Below, piece after piece: positions 20,782-33,889 of a DNA stretch of 64,000 bases. The stretch is from contig SCFE01000046.1 of the NCBI GenBank assembly GCA_004352715.1, positions 417,743-481,742 of the forward strand, in the 5' to 3' direction. Within the stretch, counting starts at the first letter, position 1, and each line of letters starts with the position of its first letter. The notes under the pieces are model-generated. The model did no database searches and was not told where the DNA came from. It saw nothing but the letters and a program-made list of their open reading frames with translations. This DNA is from Hofstenia miamia (Eukaryota; Xenacoelomorpha; Acoela). A program made the position numbers and the translations under genes.

Positions 20782-21364
20782 GTATTTGTTGTTGATTTTC
20801 GGATCTTAGGGCCAATAAATTCTTATTTTTCAAATAATATCTTCAATTAATTATTACCTCCAACTTTAGTTTCCATTTATTGAAACAGGTTGCAGCATTT
20901 CATTTATTTTAAGTATTTATTTGTGATTCTGTGCTGTTAATGATGAGTTTCGTCAGTAGTTGAATATCTTATTTGTGTTGTTTACGATTCTGCTTCTTTC
21001 ATTATGTTCGAATCCTGTTGATCATTATTTGTTTTAGAAATGTGTTGTTAAATATTTTTTAATATTCTGGAATCATTAGAGGAAGTGTTTTAGTAAACTG
21101 TTGTTTAATTGCTCATCATGATTTAGCTTATAATATTCATTGCATTTCCATTGGAAATTTAGGTTTGAAGAGAATTTAAAACGAGCTAGCATTGTGTTTC
21201 AACATCTCTGAATTTTGAGTTTTTGTAAAGCGTTTCTTTTTTAGCCTGCTTTATTTGTGAGTTTTGAGTTTTTGTGATTGCTACACTTTCAAGTTTTTTG
21301 CGGTTTGCGGCTTTTAAGTTTGTATCTTAGTTATATTAACACTTCTGGTGATTTTAGTTCATAA
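20782..21364 (+). other. CDK9 3' flank and CKAP5 5' flank
   Basis: No gene seen. AATAAA at 20814-20819, 33 nt after the CDK9 stop, is the likely poly(A) signal. The right end has a T-rich tract ending GATTTTAG at 21357, 7 nt before the CKAP5 ATG, compatible with a 3' splice site. Confidence 0.5.
20814..20819 (+). terminator. CDK9 poly(A) signal
   Basis: A consensus AATAAA shortly after the CDK9 stop codon. Confidence 0.45.
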
Positions 21365-24300
21365 ATGACTGAGGAAGAGGAATGGAAGAAGTTACCAGCC
21401 GAAGAGCGATGTCAACACAAATCTTACAAAGCAAGGATGGATGGTTTTGCTGAACTTTGTAAGATTTTCCCCAAATTAGATGAAAAGGATGCGCAATGGA
21501 ATAAATACGTACATGTTATGCGTAAAGGAGTTTCTGATTCAAACGCGTTTGCGCAAGATCGTGCATTGGACGCAACTTTGGAATTTGTAAGTTCCGCGTT
21601 TTGTGCTGGAAAGGTAGTTGCAGACGTTGCATCTGGAATCGTGGCAAAATGTTTAGGAGGTAAAGCCAAAACCCGCGAAAAGGCTTTTGATATTCTGTTA
21701 ATGATTATTGAAATTGAGAAGCAAGAGCCTGTAATAGAAGTGCTTATGAATGGTTTGGAACATAAGTCTCCTAAGATCATTGCTGCTTGCTTGGATGCAC
21801 TGAAAGCTGCTATGACTGCTTTTGGCAACAAGGTAGATATTTCGTTTTACATATAAAAGATTTGAATCCGATTTAGTGGGAGGATTTGTATTGCATTGTT
21901 GGTTTTGAAGACTATACAATAATATAATAAAATATTCATAGTTTTTCTTAACCTTAGGAGTGCAGTTTGTGAAATACTTAACTTTTCAACCTAAATATAT
22001 TTCTGCATCTACATTAAAATAGCATACTAATAAAAAAAATTTTTAACGAGTTCCTAAACTGGGATGAAAAAGTTACCATGATGCCAAAAACCAAAATCAC
22101 TTCCTTAGTCAATCCGAGAATAATTTGTCTATTATGCTTTCCTTATATTTAGTTAGTTTGGCGCAACTACTGTTTTGAACTTATCCTTGCATTGAAGTAT
22201 AATTTCGACTATGAAAAAATTTTGGTCTATAATTTATCGTGGTCATTGAAAAGATATGAGACATTCCAATGCGATGAATCTACGTATAATCTGATCGTTT
22301 CAACAATGCTTGTACTTTTGCGCATATACGTCTAATATTTCCTAGTTACTTAAGGAATTTTTTAATCGATTTAACAAAGTTGTCCACTTTGCCATTTTTC
22401 AATTTAGACTGGCATGCATTACAACTATCTAAACTATCAAATCAATTTTTTTATTGTTATATTATAAACATTGTTGTATACATGTCAATGTGTATATCTA
22501 AAAAATTTCAATTTCATTTTTATATTTTGAGCAGATTTTTTGTCCTGAAAACAACACTTATTAAATTTTTGAACTGTGCAAATCAATTTAAAAACGGTTT
22601 ACTGTCTAACAACTAAGTAACTAGTTTTTCAAATTTTTATATATAAGTTTTGACATAAATATATACTGTTTGATTTTAAATGTTAAAGTTTACGTCATAA
22701 TCATGCAAATATTTCAACTGACTTCATAATTCTACTTGCTTGATATCTTTTGCTAAATGATATTGTTTAGATCATTGCTGCAAAACCATTAACCAAAGCA
22801 ATACCACCTTTATTTTCTCACAAAGATAAGGTGGTCCGTGAGTCCTCGCGTGCATTAGCTGGCGAAATTTTTCGTTGGTTGAGAAACGTCGTAAAACCGG
22901 CTCTTTCCATGAACGTCCCGCCCATAGTCATTAAAGAGCTTCAAAGCGAATGGGACGAAATTGAGTCGCAACCTTCTGCCCGTCCAACCCGTTACATTCG
23001 TTCCCAACAGGAAGCTGCAGCAGCTGAAGCAGAGAGGGAAGAATCATCCGCTGATGTAGGTGCAGGTGATCGCGTTGAGGCAGTTGAAGAGGTAGACGCT
23101 TATGATTTTGCAGAACCTGTTGAGGTGCTTTCCAAAATACCTTCAGATTTTTATTCCGATTTGGAAGAAAAGAAATGGCAAACAAGAAAAGAGGCTCTAG
23201 CAAAAATTTTACCGCTAGTTTCTGTGCCTAAACTCGCGTCTGGCGACTATGGCGATCTAGTCAGAGCACTTAAGAAAAGAATTGCCAAAGATAATAATGT
23301 AATGATTGTAGAACCTGCAGCTCAAGTTCTTACGGCAGTTGCCTTAGGTTTGCGACTTAAATTCACTCCATATACCACCCAGATATTATCGGCACTGTTA
23401 GAGAGACTTAAAGAGAAACGTCCCGCAGTTTTAGAAGCATTAAGAGCTGCCACTGATGCTACACTGGCGGTATGCAAACTTGATGCCGTTCTAGAAGACT
23501 TAGTAGCTGCTTTAGACAACAAATCTCCCAATATTAAAAGTGAAACCTCACGAGCTCTTGCTCGCTTCATCGCTGTTAAAAAGGGTGATTTAGGTAAAGC
23601 TAATGTCAAAGCGCTTTTACCAGTGCTTGTGAAACGTTTGGATGATAGTCTTGGAGATGTAAGGGATGCTGCCAGTGAATGTGTTGCAGCTTTGTGGAGA
23701 AAATGTGGAGAGCGTGCTGTTACTTCACATTTGCAAGAGATAGATAAAAATCGTTATTCAAAAATTCAGGAATTGGCTACTGTCAAGACTATTGACTCTG
23801 AAAAAAAATCACCTCCCCCTGTCAAAAAAGAGCAGCCCAAAAAAAGTGATCCCCTGCCGGCTGCAAAAAAAGTTCCTCCTTCAAAGAAAGTTGAAAAGAA
23901 ACCAATTAAAAAACAACAACCAAAGAAATCAGAGCCTGAAGATGAAAAAGATCTTAGTGATGAACAAATAAACGAAATTGCATTGAGAATTTTTGGCGAA
24001 GAAACCTTAGAAAATTTGAATAGCAATGCTTGGAAACAACGCTTAGCTGCCGTTGAATCAATGCATTCTGCATTGAGCAAGTTAGAAGCTTCAGAAATCC
24101 CTGCACAGGTTTTTGCAAAATTGCTTGCTGGACCTGGAAATAAATGGAAAGAATCAAATTTCAATGTTTTAAGGGAGCGATTGGCAACATTTAGAGATGT
24201 TGCAAATTCGAGTAAAATTTTCTCTAAAGTTGCGGCTAGTAGTACATCTGTCATAGGTGACAAAACTGCAGATGTTAAATGTGGGGAGTTGGCTAAAGAA

Positions 24301-26199
24301 GCACTTCTAATGATTTCAGAACGTGTTGGTTTTGGATGGGTAGTTGAAGAAGTGAGCAGTGCAATTTTGGAGAATGGACACAACCCAAAGTCACAAATTT
24401 CTATTTTAAGTTGGCTATCTAAAGCTTTGACTGAATTTGGACCTACGGGTGTTGATATGAAAATTCTAATTAAGAGAGTTCGTTCGTGCCTGAGTGCAAC
24501 AAATGCTCAAGTACGTCAATCGGCAGTTAATTTAATAGCTGTCATGTACTTATATACAGGTCCAGTGCTACGTCAACTGCTGGAGAGTGAAAAGCCTGCT
24601 GTAGTAGCTCTTATTGACGCTGAAATTGAAAATGCGAAGGGTAAAAAACCACCCGCTCCAACTCGAAGATTAAGAGGAGTTAATGATGAGCAAACAGAGG
24701 AAGCAGAGGACGAAGATGAACCAGACGCCCCAACTGATGCCTTAGTTGATCGTGTCGATGTTTCTGATAAAATTACTGAGAGTATCATATCATCGCTCAG
24801 TGATAAAAATTGGAAAATTCGTGGCGAAGCGCTCGATAATGTGCATTCGATAATCAATGAAGCTAAGTTTGTCAAACCAAATCTTGGAGAACTTCCTGCT
24901 GCGCTTGCGCTCAGATTAAATGACAATAATAAATTACTTGTTACCAAAACGGCCGAAATTTGGCTACTACTAGGTACAGCTTTAGGAAGTGGGTGCAAAA
25001 GTATTGTTAAAAGTCTTGTACCAGCTATTTACCTTGTATTCGCGGATGTGAAACCTCAAGTGCGAGCTGCAGGGCGTTCAGCTATCGACTGCTGGGTTGA
25101 GCATTGTGGTATAACTCCTTTTCTAGAAAATGAAGCTGTATATACGGTATTAACGGGGAAGAAATGCAGTCCTTGTCTAAAGCAAGAACTATATAATTGG
25201 CTGGCTGCTCAATTGGCTGTAATTCCTCCAAAAAAAGTGCCATTAGATGAATTGGTAAAGTGTCTGCCACCTTTATTTGGTAGCCTTGATGATCGTAATC
25301 CAGATGTCAGAACTGCTGCACAGAATGCTTTGCGGCTTTTTGCTGGACAGTTAACATTTGAAAAATGCTTGATTTCAGCAAATAAGCAAAATAACAAAAC
25401 TGCAATTGCAGTTCTTGAGAAAATTCGTGAAAGTGTTCCGAATTTACGCCCTGCTAAGAAATTGCCGCCTGCACCTCCAGTTGAATTGGAAGCAACAACT
25501 GTTGAATTGACATTAGATGATGCACAATCCCAAGAGGTGAAGCAGGTTAGCGATGATTCGAAGAAACCTTTATCCAAGAAAACAATAGCAAAGGGTTCTG
25601 TCAAAAAAGGCATCCCTTCGAAGGCATCGAAAAAAGAATCGGAAGAAAATGAAGGGCCTCTTTTGACAATTGGTCGTGCCAAAGATTCCAAAGAACAACG
25701 TGCCAAAGACGAAGCTAATCATAAACTACTTAAATGGAATTTTAATACTCCTATGAAAGAACATGTTGCTCAATTAAAAGACCTTTTTCAAAGTGTTTCA
25801 TCACCTACTTTACATACATATCTTTTCCATACTGATTTTAAAAAGCATCTATTGGCAATCAGTCAACTCACAGAATTTCTTCCTTCAAATCCCAAAGAAT
25901 GTGTTGCAAATGTTGATCTTCTATTAAAGGTTTGATTTTGAGTAAAGCACAACAGAAATTTTTTTACTTTACCTCAAAAAATCCTTAACCTATATATATA
26001 TATATATATNNNNNNNNNNNNNNNNNNNNNNNNNNNNNNNNNNNNNNNNNNNNNNNNNNNNNNNNNNNNNNNNNNNNNNNNNNNNNNNNNNNNNNNNNNN
26101 NNNNNNNNNNNNNNNNNNNNNNNNNNNNNNNNNNNNNNNNNNNNNNNNNNNNNNNNNNNNNNNNNNNNNNNNNNNNNNNNNNNNNNNNNNNNNNNNNNN

Positions 26200-26235
<36 letters not shown>

Positions 26236-29200
26236 TCCTACAGAACCCTAGTTATTATGTTTGGTATTTTAAATATAAAGTTTATGTACTTCAAATCAAA
26301 GTGAATTTTAAGCTCTCTCGCGTTATATATTTGAAAATCATTTTATAAATTTTTTACATTGTTCTAATAGCATTAATTTTAGTGGATTGCAATTCATTTA
26401 TTCGATACCAACACAACTGTCGCCTACAAACTATTGGATTTAGGGGCTATTATCTGCTCTGTCCTTACGCAGGAAAACTACTCCTTTTCAGACTCAGAGG
26501 CCTCGAGTTTCTTCCCTTATTTGGTTAACCGAATTGGTGATCCTAAAGATGAAATCAGAAAGAAGGTACATGCAATTATGAATGAGGCTTCGCCCCTTTA
26601 CCCCCACGCTAAACTTTTCGCTTTCCTCATGGATGGTTTAAAGAGCAAAAATTCGCGTTCACGTGCAGAATGCTTAGAAGGTATTTAAGCCATCGAATTT
26701 TATCGAAATTCTATCTACTAATTTAATTATATTAAAGTATAACTTGCGTAGCCTTTGTTTTGTGTTGTTCTCAAAACATTATTAAAAATTGCATTCTTCA
26801 TGATTTATTTTAGTCATGTTTGATGACATTGGTTGAACTAGTAAATGCAGGGCTATCAAAAGTATATGTGTTATTTATGAATTCGACAAATTCACTTTTT
26901 TAATCCTTTTCTTACAGACATGTCATTGTCTATTTATTTGAACCCAAAATTTAGGAATGACATCACTTGTTGATAATATCGGAACATCTGTATGCTTGCC
27001 GTCCGTGCAGAAAGTTACCAAAGAGGTAGCTCAGGTGATCGCCGATAAGGACTCTTCTGCTCGAAACGCCGCCCTGACTTTTGTGGTCACAGTCATGGGT
27101 TTATCAGGAGAAGAAGTTGTGCGTAAGTGGCTGACATTTCTCTCTGACAAAGAGATGAGTATGTTGGATGAGCGCTTTAAGAGAGTGAATAAGAAGAATG
27201 TTGCTAGGCGACAAACGGTACAACCTGCTGCTTCGAATGATATGGTTGGCTCTTCACATCTTATTACAATGAATACTCTTAGTCGAACTAATCCCACTGC
27301 AAGGCAATCGTTATCTGCTAGCATGGACAATTCTATGCCCCCACCATCCGGTCCAAGAAGTACGTACCTTATTTGATATTAACATGTATGTGTTCAACAC
27401 ATTGTCAAATTTCAGGTATATTTGTTAGGCATTATTAGTCAACGGAAATATTGGCACTTGAATTTGAATGTACAGGTTTTCGTTCTCATTACATAAAATG
27501 AAACCGTTATGATACAGTTAACTGCAGGGCTCCCACATTAACAACCTTGAAATATAGGATTATAGGTGAAATTTTGCCAACATATAGGAGGAATATGAGA
27601 TTGCCTTTGTGACTGGTGTTAAAAACAGCTTAAGGCGTTATATTATATATCATAAATTACGCAAGCACAACAAACAATTATTGAACAAGTAATCAGAACT
27701 AAAATTGTATGTCTTCAATGATTTTCTGGATCTCGTCTATCTTTCTTTTAAAAAATAAAAATTTTTAATGCACAAATTGAGATTTTGTCAGAAAACAGAA
27801 GATATAGGAAGAATATATGAGTTTTTCAATTTATTGGGGCATATTAGTGATATAGGGGTGCGGGAGGACTTGATTAATCGGTCATCAACGATGTATTTAA
27901 TATAGCAGAAAACTACCACATTCTAGGCAAATTCTAGAACATCACTTGTTTCAGAATATACGGTTCTGTGACTCAGTAGCAAATCATTGATAAATAGTAA
28001 ATGAGAAAACCAATTAGAATTGACACAATTTATGTGCGACTCCTATCAATGGGAAATGTTTATCTCGATAATGAAAATTATAGGTTACTAAATTCACTAC
28101 TCTACTGATATTTTCACTGAAATTCATTTACAGATTAGTTTTTTGCAATTTTTAAATATGACGGATTTAGCAACATATATGTATATAGAAATCTATAATT
28201 TAGCATATCGCAATCGAGTCGCAGTTAAACCATATTTCACAATTGACTTTGATTCATTCGAGGCTGATCGCGATGATCCACGGCCCTTTCCTAAATCTAA
28301 CACAGCATCTTTGGATATTGTGCATGAGCCCACTCCCACTTATGAAATTAAGACGGTCATTCAGTCATCACCCGCACTCACTGCTAAAGGCGGTTGCGGA
28401 AACGTCATCGATTTGATTGTTAGTCAACTCACAAGTCAGGAGCCAGGACAATGTCTGGTAGCTCTTAGACAGCTGGATAATATCATTACTGACGATGAGC
28501 ATCACGACGTTCTTATGGGGTAATTTTATAAATCATACATGCTCTCAAGCTATTAGCTGTGTTAATGAAAAAATAATAGTCATATTACTTATTTTTGGAT
28601 TTCTTTGGCAACATAATCGTTTTGTGCTGTAGAAACTCACTTTTTACTTCGTATATCATGTAATTAATAGGGCGAATATTTTTTGATCTAAAAATTTAGC
28701 ACAAAGAATTAAAAAATTTTAAAATTAATACGATTTCAAACTGAGTAGTAAATCCCTCAAGCGTGTTATAAAGTATTTTTCACAAATTACAAAAGATATC
28801 GAATGTTTTCAACGGAAGTTGTATTTTTTTTTATTTAGTCATATCGATCAGTTCTACTTAAATTGTGCAGTTCATCTACGTATGTATGGATGCAGTAACA
28901 TGACTGCAATCCAAGGAATGTTCCAGTGTCTTATTTCGAGTTTGGATCGTGAAAATCTCGCGAGTCAGGTTTCACCCAATACTCTTCAAGATCTCATTAT
29001 CACCCTCTGTACTCATTTAAAAGATTCCAATGATCGCAATACTATCATCACTCTTTGCAATAAGTACTTGCAGAAAGCTTGCGACAAGTGCAATTTCATA
29101 ACAGTAACCTGCTCACTGATTGGGCTACTTCAGTCTTCAATTGAAAACAGGAGTAAGTATCGATTATTTATTCAATAAAGTCTATCTATAATACGTGGTC

Positions 29201-31532
29201 AAAAAAAGCACATAAAAGCCCTACCACAAATGTGAGGGGGAGGCTGAGAATTCATTGTATTGGATTTTATTGGATAAAAAATGCCTTGCATTGCGGAGTA
29301 ATTTTTTTATTTTACTTGATGTATCATGTATCCTTGACAAACATGTTTTAATGTTAAGTACTTATATGAAGAGGGAGGTGGTTGTAGGGGTAACCCTGTT
29401 CTGCACAACTTTTTTTATCAAGTTTTCTGAAAGTCACGAAATATTTATTTAAATATCGTGGATGAGAGAAATTATGTTTTTACAGATTATTGGGTGGAAA
29501 TTTCTTTAGTATGCTTACATTTTGAACACAATTATTCACCATTTTTGAATGACATCGTGCAATGATTGCACTTATAAGGCAATGAATTTCAGTGACTTAG
29601 ATGATCTAGAAAACCCCGTTGATTTGCGTAATTTACAAACATTTTCAATTTCAAACAGTCTCCTTGTGAATTGTAGGATATAGTTTACAGAGGAGGTTAA
29701 AATATTAATCGAATCTTAATTTTTATGATTATTGATATTATTTTTCTGGTTATAAGATGATCATTTAGATTTGGCATGCTTCGCCGATCCATTCAGTAAG
29801 TATCTCCGCCGAATGATTCGCATTATTCCTTCTGTGGTTGATGACCTGATTTTGGATTGGACAGCACTTTATTCTCGAATTGGTCAGTTTATGTCATCTA
29901 TTCCACGTAGTCCCGATACCAAGATATACTATCGCACTTTGTCTTCTATTATTTACGAAATTGTCAAATTTCGCGGAAGAACACTTCTTGCGACTTTAAA
30001 TAAAACGCTTTGTTCAAATGGTGCTAACCCGGATCTACACAACACGGTGAGAACTTGTGTTAAAAAAGTTGAATCCAGCCATACAGGCAAAAGTGTAATG
30101 GAGCTTCGCAATCAGCAACTTCAGTCGATTATAGGTATTTTTACTGTTTTTCTTAATAATTTTTTTTCAACGTACCTTTTAATAATGACTAGTGAGTTCG
30201 ATTATTTTTGGATTTAAAAAGATAAGAACTTTTGACTTTATTTTGAATTAATTACAAAATTAAAACGACTTTAAACAGTATGTAATCATAGGAAAAATCC
30301 TGTTAGAAAGTACTGTTTTCATGTTGCAAAACATAATGTCTAATGCTTCAACAGAAAAATGACGATCTTTTTGTTAGTAGATTGCTAGTAAATATCATCC
30401 AAGAGTAGCATTAGAGTATTGGAACAGTTAAAATTTAGCTGTGACTTTTGATTCTTATATTTATTACGCATTTATTTTTTGCAAGCAATCATACTTGAAT
30501 AAATATATCTCTACCTCGTCTATTAAAACGGTTGACATTTAAAAAGTATGCACCACATTTCAACTCATGACTAATAACAGTTACTTAAATCTAGGTTTAC
30601 AGATACAAAGACGAAATAATACAAGGATTATTAGAATTTGTACCTGCATTTGTAATTTTTTTAACGATTTTACTGTTTTATATATATAATTAATTTTCAC
30701 AAAATGTGATTTAGGTCAATGCAAAGCTGCGACCAATTGCAAAGAGATTGTTCATTCCACAAACGCTTTACTTTCCTTTGCAGCCACAAACAAGCTTGAT
30801 CACCTGGAATCGACACTGAAGTGTTTGCACCCAATTGTCGCAGATATTGTTCGTCAGTGTTTAGGAGACGCAGTAATGCTAAAAACCTTTCAACAATTAG
30901 CTACAATTGAGGATTTCAGCCCACATACAAAGGAAGAGGTCATTGCTTTTATACACTGCTATGCATTCCCAGTACTAGCATGCTCTAAAAATGTGAAGTT
31001 TAATATAACTGACAAACCGAAATATTTTGTTCTTTTCATTTGAAAAATCTATTCTCTGTTTAATATGAAGTAAATATGTTGGGGTACCAAATCATTTATT
31101 TTAAAGATTCAATTGCTATTGGCTTTTTAATACCATATAATTTCGTTTGTGATTTCGATTTTCTTTTCAAATATTTCCTAAACTAAAATCATAAAAAAAT
31201 GTAAAAGTAACATAAGAATTCCGCAAATTAAATGATTTTTGCTACTTATTAGGGTTTTTATTTTTTTACATTCTAGTAGCTGTTAAGTTTAGGCAATAAA
31301 GCAGTGCAATGAAGTCAGAAAGTTGTTTGGACTGGATGGCATAATTTCTCTAGAGGAAGATGAGCCTCTATCGAATCCAATAGAAAACATCATAGGCGAT
31401 CCAGTTCCATTGGATGTGCCTACAATTGAAGTTGATGAACCAACGTCTATCAAAGGACCTTCCAAAGACGTCAACGATTTAAGAAGACGCTTAAATATGA
31501 TAAAGAAACGCTCGAGTGTTCTTGCCCGCTAG
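21365..31532 (+). CDS. CKAP5: cytoskeleton-associated protein 5 (XMAP215/ch-TOG microtubule polymerase)
   Basis: Nine exons: 21365-21832, 22771-25929, 26383-26680, 26955-27359, 28204-28519, 28839-29152, 29769-30134, 30715 to about 30992, and 31293-31532, giving about 1947 aa, close to the human protein. XMAP215 proteins bind tubulin through arrayed TOG domains and speed microtubule plus-end growth at centrosomes and spindles. TOG1 spans exon 1 and the start of exon 2 (EEEWKKLPAEERCQHKSYKA). TOG2, TOG3 and TOG4 start near residues 268, 559 and 817. TOG5 runs from about 1141 into exons 3-4 (DTNTTVAYKLLD, RIGDPKDEIRKK, KSKNSRSRAECLEG). Exons 5-7 hold the C-terminal conserved region (GHIDQFYL). 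The protein ends with a short DLRRRLNMIKKRSS helix matching the DDLKKRLERIK tail of the human protein. KP-rich basic linkers separate the TOGs. Exon 2 is unusually long (3159 bp). The end of exon 8 is uncertain: GT at 30939, 30972 or 30993 would all stay in phase. Confidence 0.93.
25991..26230. repeat. (TA)n microsatellite with a 190-bp N gap in CKAP5 intron 2
   Basis: TA runs flank the gap at 26010-26199 on both sides. The gap is probably an unresolved TA array. Confidence 0.9.
27533..27875. mobile_element. possible MITE in CKAP5 intron 4
   Basis: GCAGGGCTCCCACATTAACA near 27533 and the reverse complement of the TATAGGGGTGCGGGAGGACTTG segment near 27851 form a degenerate inverted repeat (CAGGGCTCCCAC against CAAGTCCTCCCGCAC). 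Several ATATAGGA words occur in between. There is no coding content. The match is short and diverged. Confidence 0.3.
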
Positions 31533-31539
31533 CTTTTTA

Positions 31540-31545
31540 AATAAA
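31540..31545 (+). terminator. possible CKAP5 poly(A) signal
   Basis: AATAAA 7 nt after the CKAP5 stop codon. It is close to the stop, but no better candidate lies immediately downstream. Confidence 0.35.
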
Positions 31546-33190
31546 TTTTTAAATGGAAATAATATTAGTTAGATATTGTTAGTATTGAATTTTGATTTAA
31601 TTTGTAGTTTAGTAATTAATGAAGTTTTTTCAATAGTTTTATTGGTGCAAAGACTAATAAATCTATAATTTCAATTAATCTAATTCTACTTTTTTATATG
31701 TAATTCAATTCTAAGCTGGTTTTTATTGCTGAAGGATTTATTCCTTTTATGAAATTAAAAAGATTGCTTAAAATACCTTTCACATCACTGTAGATCTTTG
31801 TATACAAGTTGTCTTCGCGTATAAATCTAGATGAAAAAACAGTATAAGTCGAGGAAAACAGCCTAACTCGTGCATAAATCGACCATTCGCGAACGATTTA
31901 TGGTCCAAAGTTTTCGTAGATGTTCAGATTCAAATTTTCCTTAAAACAGGAAGTTGGCTTCCTTACTATCCAGGCGAGATATTAAACCATATATTTGTTT
32001 CTGCACAGTTCCTGTTTTGTCATGTTATCTGAAAGGAAGCAAGTCTAAAGCACATTATGGAACTATTCAGATGGAAATAATTGTTTTCAAAAAGTATGAT
32101 ATCGATGAAAAAGAATCAAATTGGAATTGCTCATTCACTCGACAATTTCCTCGACTTTTGCCCTTAGAAGAAAAAGAAATATCTATATTTAGAGTTTATT
32201 TGTACAATATAAAATACTGTTTACAACTCTAAATAGAGTAAAAAAACTACACAAGTACAAAAAATAACATACACGCACACAAATGAATATTTACCAATGC
32301 AATTATAACTAATGGCCTGGACTATGGCGAATTTATATGCGGTTAATTGTATAAGTTGACCTCTCATTATTAAAGGTTTTTTCGGAAAAACCTCGACGTA
32401 TACACCAAAATTTACGGTAATTTTAGCTTAGTCAGCTAAGACATTAAAAAGAATTTAAAAGTCCAATCAAGTACTATCGTCTAATATTTAAATTTTAATG
32501 AATTTTTCAATATTTTGCATTAAAAACTTAAATCAATTCGGTTTATACAATAATCAGATTAATGGTAGTGATGATCGTTCGCTATATGTAATGAAACTTC
32601 AATTGAAACCAGAAAATTGCATGTAGTGTAGAGTGAAGATAAGATTGCAATGGATTATTTCAAATTCAGCTTATTTGGGACGCGTTCTTGTCGAATTGTA
32701 GCAACTTTCAAACAGTGCTAGTGATAAAAGATTATTTTTACTTTTGATAGTATCTGCAAAACCTACGACAGCTAAATACGAAAAACTATACATAAACTAT
32801 TGTTACCAATAATTAAAATTTAGCGAAATAAAATACAAGTACAAGTAAATTTAGAGGGAATTATTTGTAAAACTGACGATGTCTTTGTAAGTCGAAATAT
32901 ATTTGAATGTTTTTTTAAAAAATATTTGTAGAATTTTTTTAAATTTAGGTCTAGTTTAACAAAATTGAGTTTTAGATGAGTTTAATCTTAGTTTTAGTGA
33001 TGCAAAATATTGTGTAAGAAAAGTGAAATTTTCTTCGAGAACTTTTATATCAATTTCAGATTTCTTTGAATTAAACATAGTATCGGCATAATATTGAGTG
33101 ATATTACATGCGGTCTAATTGTTCAAATCGTTGACCTACATATTGAATTGTAAAAGTCCCGAAATTGTTCTTTGTGGAATACTATTTTTA
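31546..33190. other. non-coding spacer after CKAP5
   Basis: AT-rich sequence with no supported gene. It contains the possible inverted-repeat element at 31812-32425; the 92-codon frame inside that (31954-32232) has no recognisable domain. Confidence 0.5.
31812..32425. mobile_element. possible DNA-transposon remnant with CGTATA..TCGAGG ends
   Basis: TTCGCGTATAAATCTAGA and GTATAAGTCGAGGAAAA on the left face the inverse of AAAACCTCGACGTATACACC and the adjoining TTTACGGTAA on the right. The shared words GTATA.GTCGAGG in opposite orientation suggest degenerate terminal inverted repeats about 600 bp apart. The interior shows no transposase. Confidence 0.3.
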
Positions 33191-33194
33191 ATAA

Positions 33195-33680
33195 TATATT
33201 TTGTATAGTTAAGAGAAAGCCCTGGTTTTGTGTGGTTTGTCGAATCAGAGGCTTGTAGATTTTGATTTTCAAAAAAGTTTATATAAATAAGTACTTCTAG
33301 CATCTCCATTATCAAAAAAAACAAATATAATCGGGCTGGAATGAGGGAATTAAGTAATTGAATTACCTGTTTGTAACGAATGCGCAAACTAGTCTAGAAC
33401 CTGAACAAAAATAGTCATTAAAACCCAGGCTTAAACAATCACATCTATGCATATTGTTGTTTGCATGTGTTTATGAACTCCGCTGACCACCTCTAAATAC
33501 TTTAAAAACAATATGGAAGGAATAGGTTTGTTCATCCAATACTAATATATCGCATTGTACTCTAGAAAAATCTTAAAATTATTTGTGCAAATTGTGGTAC
33601 ATGCAACTCAATTGTTTAGTTTCTTCATTTTGATCTTTGTTAAGCCAAATCTGAAATATTTAATGTCGTAAACAAATATC
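33195..33680 (-). pseudogene. truncated copy of the 3' end and flank of the 36713-38593 gene
   Basis: 33200-33600 aligns by eye along its length with 36350-36770, the downstream flank and stop-codon end of the secreted-protein gene. Examples are AAGCCCTG.GTTTGTGTGG, ATAAATAAGTACTTCTA, TTGAATTACCTGTT and ATATCGCATTGTAC.CTAGAAAAA. The gene body is then missing. 33606-33680 instead resembles 38965-39060, the upstream flank of the neighbouring copy (a .TTTGTTAA.CCAAA motif). It looks like a tandem copy collapsed by an internal deletion. Confidence 0.65.
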
Positions 33681-33889
33681 TTGCTTCACAGAAAAAGTTA
33701 TTTGAAACATGATTGCATACTAAAAAATTCGACCGTTTTACATTGGCTAGATATTGCTACTAAAATACTTTTGAAAGTCTTTGGATAGAAATACGAAATC
33801 CTTCTTCCAAAAACAAAAAAGAACTTACTATTTCTTATTGCCCACAATCATTTTGCAAGCATTTCTTTTAAACAATTGGAAACAGAAAT

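Noticed and set aside
23766-25706. Long minus-strand frames opposite CKAP5 exon 2 (up to 205 codons)
   Set aside because: Antisense shadows of a real exon. The plus strand has the TOG domains.
31954-32232. 92-codon frame downstream of CKAP5
   Set aside because: No recognisable domain; it lies within a probable transposon remnant.
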